A stretch of 64,000 nucleotides of DNA from Cyathus striatus (Eukaryota; Basidiomycota; Agaricomycetes; Agaricales; Nidulariaceae): assembly GCA_025738555.1 (NCBI GenBank), contig JAOVFP010000022.1, positions 806,001 through 870,000 of the forward strand, given 5' to 3'. Positions 25,222 to 37,787 of the stretch are shown in pieces. Every line of letters starts with the position of its first letter. Positions within the stretch are counted from its first letter, which is position 1. Below the pieces are notes generated by a model. That model ran no database searches, was not told where the DNA came from, and worked only from the letters and a program-made list of their open reading frames with translations. The translations under genes were made by a program, and so were the position numbers.

Positions 25222-25630
25222 TCTGAATTTGTGAATGGGAGCTGTCGGTTGAGCGAAACAACTAGTCGTCCGCCAAGTCTTTTTATTCTACTCACAAAAA
25301 ACTAAAAATAGAAAAACTAATCTTCTTATGTTCTCGTTTCAGGCACTTAGGCTAGTAGTACACATCTAGACAGAACGAACAGACAAACAACATGACACGA
25401 AGAATATTAGATCGTTACCGTATCACGTATCAGTCGGACTCGCAATTGTACATGTCATGCACTATATTTAGAGAGGCACGAATTTGAATATCCTGATGTT
25501 CATGCACGTTTGTTGGCGGCTTTCGTAGAATGGACTTTGATTTTCTCACTGAGCATTCTTTTGGGGCTGAAATCAATATTGTTTCATTCAGGGTGGAAGT
25601 TCTACAAGAAACGGAGGCCTGGAGGCCTGG

Positions 25631-26032
25631 CTAAATGTCGGGGCATTGGTGAACCTCATTGGCGATACAGCTAAGTACGTACATCAAATGAAAATGGTTA
25701 GCAAAATGCATCCGATGGGGATGGGAACATGACATAGTTACCTCCCTACTCCATTGGAAATTCCGCAGCATTCGTAATATGCAGGGCCTGGTGGGTACGA
25801 TGATCAGCGTACGTAGAGATGTCGTGTCGTAGAAGAACTTCCAATCCTATTAAAATGTCGGAGCCACGGTCATTACTTGTCTGGATGGGTAGTACACCTG
25901 ACTCACCTTCGTGGAATGAACAATTATAGACCAGATGCTTACACTCTGTAGCCAAAGCAGTCGATGGCGGGCTGTACAGTACGCATATGCTGCCAAAAAG
26001 AGCGGAACAGCTGAATATGCCAAGAGCTTCAT
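25631..26032 (-). CDS. Small cysteine-rich secreted protein, paralog (gene model incomplete)
   Basis: The last two exons (complement of 25787..25742 and 25670..25631) encode PAYYECCGISNGVGS then CIANEVHQCPDI and a stop. They have the same phases and Cys spacing logic as the gene at 24757-25221. Upstream, the frame beginning at 26032 encodes a signal peptide, MKLLAYSAVPLFLAAYAY. The middle connection is unresolved: joining the signal peptide to the first Cys of the CC module seems to need either an unrecognised exon or a one-base frameshift near 25960. It is either a divergent functional family member or a recently damaged copy. Confidence 0.55.
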
Positions 26033-27538
26033 GATTTGATATGCAGAGTTTGAGATGCCTTTGTCGGTATAGAGCAAGTACCTATGTTATTTATACACTC
26101 TCCGTAAGCGGATTCGTGTAGATTCTTGTCATATATGCGAAAGTACCCAGCGGAATTATTATTCTGAAACCGTGCTGTAAGGAGAGGAGGTGAGACGACT
26201 GATTGCTTAATGTCGATCAAGTCTTGGCCTCTCACGAGATAAAGGATACTGGAAAAATTGGAATATGATAGTGCGGTTTACACCGGCCAAGGGCTGTATC
26301 TCGCGAATGGATGTTCGGCAAATGACATGATAATGCACTTGCGCTGGTATTGATTTCTGGATTGAATGAAGTGAGATTTTAGGTAAAAAATGGCAGTTAC
26401 AATCTGAACTCGGGTGGTACAGTGCTAACTAGGAACAGTTGAAGGATGACCAGGACATCTATGCACGTATAGCTTAGCATGGAATTCTCATTCTGCACAT
26501 AGCCAGATAGAGAGGATCATCATGCATCAGACGTTGTTATTAGCCGCGTAGTTGATAAGTTAACCAGTCACTGCCAGTGGTCCGAGCATGCTCCACCGGA
26601 ATCAGCTGGTGTTCCGAATGAAAGCCGATCAGTAACACACGAACGAACAAAGTCATGCACTGTGTACCTTTTCAGCTCAATAGAACATAACTTGACAGCC
26701 TGGATCGGCAGTTAAGTATGGCAGAGCTTTTGTTGACATCAGATGACGTTGAACCCGACTCAATTTCGCTGGCGCTGTTACAATAGTTGCTTGGGGAATC
26801 GGCCAGCACAAGAAATAAGTGCATTAAGAACGCAGCCGTATTACCCGAGGTTTGAGGTATGATCACAAGAATGTATCTGTAGATTGCAGATGCATACTCG
26901 TCGAGTCGTATGGTCCCAAGGTACAAGAGTAAGCGACCAATGAACTCCAAGATATGACATTGACAGCATATGGTATCCAAAGATGGGATCTTGTGAACCG
27001 AAACCACCGGGAATGGGCATGCATACAGCCTCTCCTTTTGAGTCGGTCGGGAGAGCGCTGGAGAGCGTCGTTCTGCGTCGCACTCGGTTGGCACTCGGGA
27101 TGCGGAAAGATGTTCCGATGACAAAGATTGATTTGGTCGACTTGATAGCTGCCGATGACATAGTGCGAGGTGAGCGTAGCGCCTAGAAAGAGAAAAGAAA
27201 AAGAAAACATAAGTTTGACGCCGACCACAAACTTTGTGGCACGAGCTTGAAGTCTGGGAGTGTCAGAGTGGAGATATGTCACTGTCACAAATTAGTATTA
27301 TTTGGCTACTTTGTCTGATCTAAACACGGCACTAACAATAGAGCTCCACCATCCAATCAATTCTCGAGCTCGACGTATGCGTCGCCGTCTTGTATCTCCC
27401 CTCGCCTTCAGCAGAAACAATACACCCAAGCCTTTATTTTGTATAAAACGACACCCACTGTCTGCTTTTAGCCCTCGCCGTGCCTTATATCGAACAAAGA
27501 GCTGTTCAAGTTCAAGTTCAACTTCCCAGCCCACACCA
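26033..27538. other. Intergenic, no supportable gene
   Basis: Minus-strand frames at 26672-27288 reach 100-150 codons in overlapping phases, one with a hydrophobic start (MFSFSFLFLGATLTSHYVIG) suggestive of a signal peptide. I could not build an exon chain or recognise a family. The stretch 27300-27538 is the 5' leader of the BEM46-like gene, also conserved in its decayed copies. Confidence 0.4.
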
Positions 27539-29065
27539 ATGGCCACGTACAGATACCTAATTATGGGATCCATACCAATAGAGCTCGCCAATAGCACAGG
27601 AATGCCTACTCCTCCTTCTCCATGGATCATAGCCAGCGTTGTAATTGGACTTCCAGTGACGCTTTGGACGTATAAGGTATCTTATATGTTCTCGTTTTCA
27701 TTCTCTTCAGATTGCTCATGATTCTTTTACAGTGCTTAATTGTGTACCTCTTCCAGCGGAAGATCATATATATGCCTTATGCACCTATAAATGCACGAAA
27801 AGACACACTGGACGAAATACCTACGGAGTTTCTCAGAGGGCTAGAAGTGGAGGAAGTTCGCGTGCCTAGTAAAGGCACTGTACTCTCGGGGGTCTATGTG
27901 CGCTCTGCTACGGTGCAGAAGGAGAATGAGCCAGAGGTGGTTATGCTATACCTCCAAGGTACGCACTTGATCTCACTACCTTAGTAGCTAACGATTTTGT
28001 ACAGGAAACGCAGGAAATCCACTATATCGTCTTCCCGTCTTCCAATCCCTCCTCGCTTCACGCTCTTCCACTGCATCTATATTAGCAGTGGCACCAAGAG
28101 GATACTGGAGCTCACCAGGTCGCCCCACACAGCGCGGGATTACAGCCGACTACCTCTCCGTGCTGCACTACGCCCTACGGAGGTGGCTGGATGCACGTAT
28201 AGTAGTCTACGGACACTCGCTAGGCGGAGCAGCTGGCGTATGCCTGCTCAGCCAGCTACCTGATCCTTCTCCCAGGTCGTCAGATACTACTTCTGCAACT
28301 CAATCACACCATAACCATACCTCACCTGAAAATTGCGTAACGACGACCCAAGCAGGGGATTACTCCAGAATCCGCGGTTTGATCCTCGAAAATCCCTTCT
28401 CATCAATCCCAGGCATGGTCCGCGCGCTTTACCCTCAAAAGTGGCTGCCGTATCATTGGATGGCGCCTTTTGCTTGGGATAAGTGGGATGCACTTGGGGC
28501 TTTGAGAGGTTTGAACCATAGCTTACCCCCATTATCTTCCGATGCTCGAAAACCCTCTCATCGACACAATACGACGAAGGTGGACACGGCCGCAATGCGC
28601 CCTATTCCCATTTCTCCTTCTCTATCATCACCTTCGGCTCTGCTCGCGGAGGGTAGACAGCCGGTACTCCACCGTCTCGCGCCGGACATGCTACTCTTGC
28701 TTAGCGAGCACGACGAGATTGTGCCCCGCGAAATGGGCGAGGCGATGTGGGGTGCTGTTCATCCTACTCGTGCAGCTGCAGATGAACTTCAGCATTCGAA
28801 TGGAGCTGCTAAGGATATTCGTCCTGGTGAAATTGCTAAAGAGGTCTGTTCGGGCGGGGCTGCCGATCGTGTCAAACGCCCATGGGAACGTGTTCATACC
28901 GTCCATCCTCCACATGAAGCGCTTGAAAATGATAAAGAGTACGAGATTAAGGGGAGAGGAAAGAAAGTCATTATTCCCCATTCTCTGCACGAGACAGCAT
29001 GGCAGAAGATAGAGTGGAAGGAGGAGGTGAGGGCGTATTTGGAGCGTGTGGCTCGTGGCGGGTGA
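27539..29065 (+). CDS. BEM46-like alpha/beta hydrolase (membrane-anchored), intact copy
   Basis: Three exons (27539..27676, 27733..27958, 28005..29065) give 474 residues. Bem46/ABHD13-type proteins are membrane-anchored serine hydrolases, with fungal members at the cell periphery or endoplasmic reticulum; the substrate is uncertain. The N-terminal segment SPWIIASVVIGLPVTLWTYK plus CLIVYLFQRKIIYMP is a membrane anchor. The core begins VVMLYLQGNAGNPLYRLPVF (oxyanion-side motif), then RGYWSSPGRPTQRG. The nucleophile elbow is VYGHSLGGAAG, LILENPFSSIPGM precedes the lid, LLLLSEHDEIVP carries the acid, and a late His is expected in IIPHSLHE. The lid region is long and Ser/Thr-rich compared with yeast relatives. 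At least four decayed copies lie within 27 kb. Confidence 0.88.
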
Positions 29066-30054
29066 AGACACGAAGTGAACAAGAAATATGGGTGGTTTTT
29101 TCTCTGTGTGTAGGAGGATCACCTTTGACCTCTTCCTCGAAGCCGTTATATGCGCCTGCTAAAGTTGCTCGTGCAGCCTTGGATGGACGGTCTGGTCCGC
29201 ACATGGCTCTACTCTCTTGTGCCGAGCATGCTCCGCGTTCTCAACGCGCCCAGTGCGGTTGGTTCTCCGGCAAGTGGCAGGTACGATGTGGGGTACTGCG
29301 ACTCCTTTCCATCCGCTGGCTGATACTCGGTGCTAAGGGGTGCCAACGATGTCGAGGGAAGGGGGGGAGACTCATTGTTACCATTTACCTGCTGTATGTG
29401 TGGGTCTGGTAGGGGAAGTGAGGACGGAAGCGAAGGCTTTGGAGAGTCTGTGTCGTGAGATGGGAGGTGATGGGTTGTGTGCTCTACACCCATCTACCAA
29501 TGCTTCCGCATCGTTTGGTGGGCTGGCGTTTGAGGCTCAGAGAAATGTATCCGTGGCATGTGCACATATGGCTGCACCTACGATGGCACCCTATCTTCTC
29601 TTGCCTGGTACCCCAAGAGGAATGAGCTCAAACTCATACCCACTGCTTGTGTGGTTTCAAAAGCTTCGTCATCGCCCCTAGCTCCTGCTCGCGGGGATGT
29701 ATCCCTGATGTACCCAACACTCAGACCTTACCGATACATTTCGTTACCCTCCTCTCGCAGCGAGCAGCTACTCAGTACTTCACCCTACTCAATATGTTCC
29801 CGCTTGGCTAGCATGGACGAGACTGTCCAGCTCTACTATTGCTACAACTTACAATGTCTTGCTCTAGTCTCGTGGCCTCTATTGCCTGAGGAACGTAGGA
29901 TGCGCTTATGCCTTGAGAATGCTGAGCCATGCTACTCGTTCAGCCTCTAACATAGGTAGAGAGCTTGGTTGTATGTTAGATGGTGAATGGATTAATTCGA
30001 GTTTATACAGGGTATATATAGTGACGATACAACGGGGCGGATATATTTCTACGT
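29066..30054. repeat. Downstream module of the BEM46-like gene, duplicated elsewhere
   Basis: The stretch about 29085-29345 recurs next to decayed copies at about 41570-41860 (same strand) and 52655-52920 (reverse strand), with shared words such as gcccagtgcggttggttctc. It therefore travelled with the hydrolase gene. A minus-strand frame at 29209-29493 is open for 94 codons, but the aligned copies do not keep it clearly, so I do not call a gene. The rest to 30054 has only short frames. Confidence 0.6.
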
Positions 30055-32816
30055 TTACTTTCTCTTTTTCTTGTCACTGCTAGGCTTTCTCCCCCAAAGC
30101 TTGTGCCTGAGGGGCCACAGTGACCTCGGTTGCTTTCCCTTGGAATCCTGATTCCGTCCTTCGTTCTTGTCTGCATGTGCACCTTCGTTGGAGTTCTCGA
30201 GCAAGATGTCAGGGCAGTTTGATGAATCAAGCTCCTCGGGGATCTGGTGTTCTTCGATGCTTGATAGCAATACGAACTTGCGCGCTTTGTGGTATCCTAG
30301 GGCTTTGTCGTTTTCATACATTTCGGCATTATCACATGAATCGAAGGACAAAATATCAGGTTCCCTTGACGCCATAGCATGTTGCTTGTCTGTAAACCGG
30401 GGAATGGAATATTTTACAGAGGGATCGTATACTCGCATGAATTTCAGTAAATCTGATACATCTCCTCTGAAAGAACTAGCCAATATTGATGATAATCCTT
30501 CGGCCTTTTGAGCCACATCTAGCAAAACTTGAGTCAGATAATTTTCGAGATCTGGGAAAATGCTACGCAAGAACTCCGCGAAATGTCTTGAAATTTCGCT
30601 TCTTCTTAGTAGATAGTGTAGCACAGCTGGCAGCCAAAGGTGTTCTTTCGTGTATCGTACAATAGAACGGTAAGAATGGTCATCCAATGGCGCCAACCAA
30701 CGGTCAAATCGAAAATATCTCCTGATGAAGCTAATACTGGCCTTCTCTTCTTCCCAAATGATCCGGAAGACCCGTGGACTGGTTGTGTTACTAAGAAAAT
30801 ATTCCTTTCCTTGGACAGGACTTTCTAGCATCATTGCCTGCCACAATTCAAGTGGCTGGCTTGTGTGTAGTCTGTATTCCGGAAACGATGAAACTGTCTG
30901 GTGTTTCATTCTACGGACTCGTATAATGCTGGATATACACGTAAAATACGTTTGTCCAGGATGGTTTCCCTGAGCTTTAATGGCAAAGTTCGAAAATGCT
31001 AGTTCATTAGCCTTCTCTTGCACAATTGAACAGATGTCCTTTATATGTACATTTATTGGCGGCATTATGAATCTCTAGTCATTGAAAATAATAATATCGG
31101 TTACTGATATTCTTGCATGAAGATAATGAATCTCATATAAGTACTTACGGAATCAAGGCGGGCCTTAAAGTCCAGGGAGAAAATTTGCTCTAGTACAGGA
31201 CCTAGCCAGAAATTTGAAGGAGCCAGATGTCGACCCAGCGTTTCTATTATTTCTGGAGGACCACTTTGTCGGAAGAGAAGCAATAAATCATGTGGGAAGC
31301 CAGCTTTTTTTAAGCATTTGAAAAAGCTTATACAAGCATACAACAATGCATTAGACGTTGTATATTCCCAATAACCCTTGCATATCCGTAAAAGACAGAG
31401 CTCTGCAATCCTGTGTTTGGAATGGTTTTCTTCGATGAAGAACCTTCCTGATCTGTATGAATCTGTTAAAAAGTCGCTAAACGATGCATGGTAAAATCTA
31501 ATGGATTGTTGACTTCCGTCTTCAGGAATATAAAGAATAGAGTGAAGGTCAGAAACCATCAACTCTATATCATCTGCGCAGAGAAAGTCCCCTATTGCGA
31601 AGATTGATTTGATAGGAGCCGAAACATTTAGATAGTCCCGACAGAACAATAATGCTTCAAATACAGGTTTCACAAATGTGTAATCCTGTTGGCAATGCGA
31701 TAAGATATGTGTGTACAGTGCATCAAGTTGAGCATAAGGTGATTCATTCTGTGACCTGGAAGAGGCAGATATATGTATAATATCTTTAAGCCGAACCTTC
31801 GGGTTTCCGCGATCATCCTTAATGTACTTCATGACAGTGGAGGCATATATAAATTGGCCCGAGGATTTTATAACGATATTTCGAACAGCACCCTCATCTG
31901 GCCAGTCAGAGTCCTTGTTCAGCAAAGAAGACAGGGTGTGTTCTCGCTTCATAGTGCTGAATTCACTTCGAATGTAGAGCTCGATGTCTTTATCTGGCTT
32001 GTAGCTTTCATCGAGCACCAGCTTAGAGCATAGGTTTATGAGTGCCTGTGAGTTGAATGCCTTCCTAATCTCCAGTTCAGGTCTGCTTGTTATAACAAAA
32101 CGCAGGGGAACATGGAACGTAGACACTGCTCGAGCAATGGCATATATGATTGAGACCTGTACCTTGGCGTCACGACATTCATCAAGCCCATCAATTATAA
32201 TAAGCTCTGCATATGTCGTAGATGGATCAAATTTGCTAGAGGCTTTGACTAGTGGCTCAGCGATCAGTTTGGACATCTGTTCATCTAGCGAGTACATGAA
32301 AGAGGCAGGATCCTCCTCAAGAGTTTCAGCTATGAAATGTTTCGTAGCAGGTATCGCAATTGCCATTTGGTAGGCCAGTGTCGGTATGAGACGACTCCCA
32401 TCATCCCTTCCGGTGGTTGTCGCTGTGCGAGAGAAGAAAAAGCTAGAAACGAGGGTCTTCTCTTTGTGGCATCTTTCTGCAAGCGTCTGAGCAATTGCTG
32501 ACTTTCCCGCCCCTGCTGCGCCATGCAACCACAAGATTCGTTGGTCCGGATTGATAGAAGATGCCCAACTCATAATGTCGTTTATCACTGCCATTCTGGT
32601 TTCCGGGTGGCACTTAGGAGGGTCGAAGCGCTCTGCAGAATTGTGACTCGCACCATGACAAGCATGGTTTTGCAGCAGATAGAAGCCTACAATACAATAC
32701 AATGAACGGATGATTCTACACTGCAATTTTAACATACCATTTTCCTTCCCTCCACGACTTTTGTCGACTTGGGTTAGGTGGTTGATAACGAAGTGATTTG
32801 CATTTGTAAAGGACAT
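30055..32816 (-). CDS. NACHT-domain NLR-like STAND protein
   Basis: Three exons (complement of 32816..32738, 32686..31149, 31074..30055) join in frame to 878 residues. It begins MSFTNANHFVINHLTQ, and the first splice restores a linker typical of basidiomycete NLRs (NSAERFDPPKCHPETR). The NACHT NTPase follows with Walker A LHGAAGAGKSAIAQ, VSSFFFSRT, Walker B ELIIIDGLDEC and sensor-like LRFVITSRPE. The winged-helix region follows. Such proteins are signal-sensing ATPases, often in self/non-self recognition or programmed cell death. The C-terminal about 350 residues show no WD40, ankyrin or TPR repeats and end in a strongly basic tail (GRKPSSDKKKRK). The short N-terminus has no effector domain that I recognise. 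It is a compact NLR that may act with partners. Confidence 0.88.
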
Positions 32817-33065
32817 AGCACGCTATTTAGTACTGTAAAGCTGAAGAGATGACGAAGTATCAGGTAGGATATGAGAGCATATGGAAAGAACATATGTGTC
32901 ATGCTCATCCGAATCATATGTACTAGAGATTGTGCGAACGAAGCTGTCAAGCTATTTTCACATCAGCCCTACTTAGGTACCTATGTATAGCCTACAAGCG
33001 CCTATTCAATCCGCTAGGATACACCACATGATGATAAGCATGCACATTATGTATTACATACATGG

Positions 33066-35357
33066 CTACTGTCCTATGCGCAAAGTATGGGGCCAGTGGA
33101 ACTCCGGAAGTTTAATATCCCACCTATTCAAGAATCCAATAGCACCTTCTTCATCTACCATCTGAAGATCGACAGACTGAGTCAATGTACGCTTAATAGA
33201 GCAGTAATTGTCGTAATAGTGATATTTCTCAGAATAGATAGCAAACGATTTGAGTGTAGGACAATGTGCAGCAAATGGGTATGCGTAAAGATGGCTATCC
33301 ATGTAAAAGTCTTCATCAAAGAGATATTGAATCCTCTCGATATATTCTTCAATTGACAGAAAGCCTTCCTCGAAATATTTCATTGAGGATGGTGTCGATT
33401 CATCGGGGTTGAGACGGAAGTTCCAGGCAAAGTGTTCAAGACGCCTAAATGCAGAGAAGTGGGTTGCATACTCCCATGATGCATGAGGCCAGGCTGCGAG
33501 CTTGCATTTTTTCTGGCTAATACTTTCGCGTCGCATGAGAGTAAGGCCTAACAATCGAGGACAGCTTCTGGCAATCCTATCAAACAATTCAAAAGAACCT
33601 TCTTTGATACCATCTAGGACGAGTACCTCTAGCGGAGCAGACTCTATCGCATTGAGAAGCTGAAAAAGAATTGTGTCTTCTAGACAAATTTCGGAGCCGA
33701 TTTTCAGATGAGTTAGTTGCAACGGTGACAAAGCAGCATTCAATTCTATCCATCGGGCCAATGCGACGATATCACCACTGTTGACCAGAGGCCCCATTTT
33801 GAATTTCTGAAGGGTCGAAAATATGTCGCTGTGGTTGGTAATAGTGCTCGATGGCTCCCATAGCCAATCGGGATGGCTACGAATTCTCGTGACAGATAGG
33901 GTGCGCAAGTTGGAGCAACAAGCAATGTAATCCCAGAGGTTGTTCTCCTCGATGTCTGTGTCAATAATATCGAGATTTAGGACACTGGAGGATGGGATAA
34001 TTGTTTCGGAGAAAACATCTTGTAGTACCTCCTCTGGAATTATGCAGCTATTAAGCTCAAATTCAACGAGTTGTGGAAGAGATAGAATTCCCAGCAACAT
34101 CTTCTCTGACAGGTCAACCTGAAACATTGATAATTGCGTTAACCTTCGGCATTCGCATATGACCTCTGTGAGTGCTTTCCAGATGGGTTCGTGAAAGTCT
34201 TCACTCAGCGATTGTTCAAGGCCGCGACCTCTAAGAATTATTGTAACCTCGTCAGAGAGTTTAAGGTGACCAAGGCGACCGACAATATCAGGCCTACTGA
34301 GCAAGTATGCAATGTTATTCAGAAGATCTGTTTTACGTTCTTCAGCAGATGATATGAGTAATTTATTGAGATCTTCTGCTTTGATACTCTCCGGCTTCCA
34401 TTTTGTGACCACTGACATTTGATAATGAAGAGTGAGACTTCCACTCTGTCGATTGTTATTACCATGTGATAACACAAATAGATGTGAACCCACCATGAAT
34501 GTGAACGGTCTACCGATCTCTCTTAACAGCTTACATGCAGAAGAAAGGAGCCTTGCTTGCTTGACCGTGGCGACAGAAAAGATCATGAATAAGATCTCCA
34601 GTGGGAGGTCAAGCAGACAAATTCTCTGGATCTTGGGGATCCATGGACGTTCCCGAGATTCTCTAATAGTTTTTCTGTTTGAATGAGAAATAAGTAAATA
34701 GGGAAGATAATTCTTATGAAGTAGCTACAACTCACGAACTCTTCTTGCCAGCTTGTCATAGGTGGCAACTTTTGGAATTCGCCATTTCTTCCTGAATTGT
34801 TCCCATTTATCGATGTCATTCATCTTGTATTTGTAACACTTGAATGTAGTCGGGCCAAGGGATGATGATCCCAGTGATTCTTCGACTTCATACACATCAA
34901 CTGTTAATGACAGGTGATTGAAATCCCGTAAAAATGCTTCCCATCGACTTGAAATTACTTCAAAGCGCTATCAATGAGTTAGTTTAAGATAAAGTAAGTC
35001 TGTAAAAGCAAAATAACCGGTAAATGACGACCTGTAAGATCAAGGGATCCCTGTATCATCAGACTACTACGTCCGTAAAAGAACTTGATTCATAAGTTAA
35101 CAGAGACGCACTGTGTAAAACCCTTTGACAGAATCACAAAACCGCGATATTCTATAGAAAAGGTGGAAACTTCCGTCCTTTTTTTTCTGTACTATCTCTG
35201 CATCTTCTCCTTTCTGCTCCATTTCAACAATACTCGTCCGTTCGCTACGTTTAATCAACTCTTCCTCCCGTTCATATAAGCGAAGATATGGCCAGGCCAC
35301 TGGCTCAGTCCTGATGGAATATGTCTCATCTTCATCCTCTGAAGAGTCGGAATACAT
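33066..35357 (-). CDS. F-box-like/LRR-type protein
   Basis: The main exon (34586 down to 33066, extending upstream in frame) encodes CLLDLPLEILFMIFS, an F-box core, followed by about 480 residues of degenerate leucine-rich repeat-like sequence (for example LVEFELNSCIIPEE, LRTLSVTRI, LEVLVLDGI, LKSFAIYSEKY). Such proteins usually act as substrate adaptors of SCF ubiquitin ligases. Upstream coding sequence continues at about 34970-34735 (RFEVISSRWEAFLRDFNHL and MNDIDKWEQFRKKWRIPK) and probably starts at 35357 with an acidic N-terminus MYSDSSEDEDETYS. The joint near 34690-34735 did not resolve in frame with simple GT-AG splicing (one base off), so the N-terminal model is uncertain or damaged. 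It lies just upstream of the NLR gene on the same strand. Confidence 0.7.
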
Positions 35358-35639
35358 AACAATTCAGAGTTTGGCGAGTATGGAAGGATGATGGTGACAG
35401 TTCGATGCAAGAAGATAAATCGTTTCCTTAGGCTTTGTTTAATGTTTGGCCAATGTCCATTGTCTAACTGAAAGCAGACACGATCACGTGAACCTTTATA
35501 CATACTTGTAACGATTGTGTAGTAACGACATTGTAACGACCGTTACCTCGATCATGCTGGAATTGCCCAAGAAGTCCTACTAGAGCTAACAGTATGCGAT
35601 ATGTTATTTCCCATTGAGAAATAGAACCTCACTCATACA

Positions 35640-36990
35640 GCCAGAGAATGCTAACAATGAGTTTAGTACCATGAGTGACGATGTTGTTGCGATGTTGGCA
35701 CGAATGATGAGCTCGATGCGTGTTTCATCAACCTCGATTGATGCACGTTACTCGTTCAAACTTCAGTACTTCATTCTCGATTCGTTGTCTCATACTTCCC
35801 ATCATTTTCCGCAAAAACAACTGTAAAACGACATTCACCGACTGCATTAAGCCCTCAACATGGCTTACATTGAACACAGACCCATTCAAGTTGGACGAAA
35901 TATCTACGGAGTCTCTCTAAGAGCTGGAGGGTAGAGGAAGTGTGTGTCTACTACTAGTGACGGTACTGTGCTCTCAAGGTTTTTTGCACGTTCTGCTAAG
36001 GCGCTGTAGGTGGATGGGCCAGAGGGTGTTACTTATGATCTATCTACAAGGTATGTAACTACATTGCTCAGAGTTGCAATCATGCCAACAACCTATACAG
36101 GAAACATTGGAAAACTACTACACGGGCCTCTTCCCATATTCTAATCCCTCCTCGCCTCTCACCCCTCCACTACTGCTACCTCTGAGGCATAATGCGACGA
36201 TTGTAATCTACGGACACTCCTGAGGCGGCGCTGCAGGCATATGCCCCCTCATCGAGCTACCCTGATCCTTCTCGCGGGTCTTCGAGTGCTTTTACGCAGA
36301 GCTTATTGAAACATGATATATCCTCGGGAATGTTTCCCACTGTGGACTACACACGAATCCGTGGCCTCACTCTCGAAAACCCTTGTCATCAATCCCAGGT
36401 GGCATAGTCTGCGCTCTCTAACAACAAAAGTGCCTGCCATACCATTGTAGAGCACCTTTTGCTAGGGATGAGTAGGATGTGCTGGGGGCTTTGAGAGCTT
36501 TGGACTATAGCCCACTCCTACCAGGCTACCACCCTTCGATGCTCAAAAACCATCTTCTGTATATCTACCTCCTAAGGCGAAGGAGGTGACGGCTACAGCA
36601 TCCTTATTCCCCCTTCCCCTTCCCTATCGTCATGGCTCTGCTCGCGGAGGGCAGCCGCGAGGTGATGTGGGGTGCCGTTCTCTCCCCATGCGGCCGCGGA
36701 TGAAGTTCAGCGTTCAAGTAAAGGTGCTAAGGAGGTGCATCATTCGGATGAAGCTGCCGTCGATATCGAACCTCCAGGGAGAGGCAGTAATGAAGTCCAT
36801 TGTCAGGTTGAAGATGTTGATAAGGTCGGAGAGGGCGTGATAAAGATGAGGAAGAGGATATTCATTATCCTCCACTCATCGCATGGCGTGGCAGAAGATG
36901 GACTGGATGAAAGAGGTGAGGGTGTATACATTTCGAGGAGGGGGAGACATGGGGAGGATGGGGCCGGGGCGCGCACCGACTATGCGCTCT
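35640..36990 (+). pseudogene. Decayed BEM46-like hydrolase copy (B)
   Basis: Follows the order of the intact gene at 27539-29065: the segment with gttggacgaaatatctacgg, an exon-3-like part with the decayed GNAGN and GHSLGG regions (tacggacactcctgaggcgg has a stop where Leu-Gly-Gly was), then the late region. Multiple frameshifts and stops throughout. It cannot make a functional hydrolase. Confidence 0.75.
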
Positions 36991-37787
36991 CGAGTAGAGA
37001 AAGGTGTGAGTGAAGCAGGCAGCTTAGGGGACGTACTCCAGAACAAACAGAGTAGGGATCCAATAATCAAACTAGGGAGGCAGACATCAAGTACGAAGTG
37101 TAAGGATGTATGCCAGTGGTTATTCCAGAGTGGTCTGGACTCCAAATCCATACGCACTTCCAGCCCCCATCTACCATGGACATCCAATATTGATATGCAA
37201 CCTATGTTCTAAATGACTTGCACCCACCTTTCATCTTTGTCTAACACCTGCGCATAGATCCACATGGTTGCGGGGAAGGGTTACTTCCATAGACACCAAC
37301 GTCTACCACCAACCCAACGTAGCCTTGTATAAAGAACCTTCGTCGGTAGGGCTACAATCGAAGAACTTCCTCTGGCTTTCGTCTGACTCGCGTTCAAGCT
37401 CGTCATTGCAGTAACTTCGGTATGACCATTGGCTAGTAGTGTGGAGAGGTAGAAGATACAAAGATGGAGAAGGGGCTACTGTGTTTAGTCATGGGTGGGC
37501 GATTCGTTGGTTGAAGAGGCACTTACGCGTGTCTTCATTGGAGGAGGAGAGAGGAGGAACGCGCCCATGGCCGCTTTCACCATGGGCTTAGAGTAATGTT
37601 AAATGAGGCCTGAAGCTAGAATATAATAAAATAAAAGTAGAAATATCCACTTATTTGCATCGTAATCATATATATATCATGTAAAGATTTAACAGTACCA
37701 ATATTTCAGCATAAAACTAAGCCCTTTACTTATGTTGCAACTTGAAGTGTCAAGAATCAGGATAGCATTTTCAGACAAAATCATATC
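36991..37787. other. Intergenic, no supportable gene
   Basis: Only short frames. AT-rich near 37620-37780, just downstream of the PD-(D/E)XK-like gene. Confidence 0.4.

Noticed and set aside
26672..27288. Overlapping minus-strand frames, one with a signal-peptide-like start and a CC motif
   Set aside because: Two phases are open over the same DNA, no splice model connects them, and the Cys pattern does not match the neighbouring secreted family.
29209..29493. 94-codon minus-strand frame downstream of the hydrolase
   Set aside because: The two duplicated modules do not clearly keep the frame, so coding status is unsupported.
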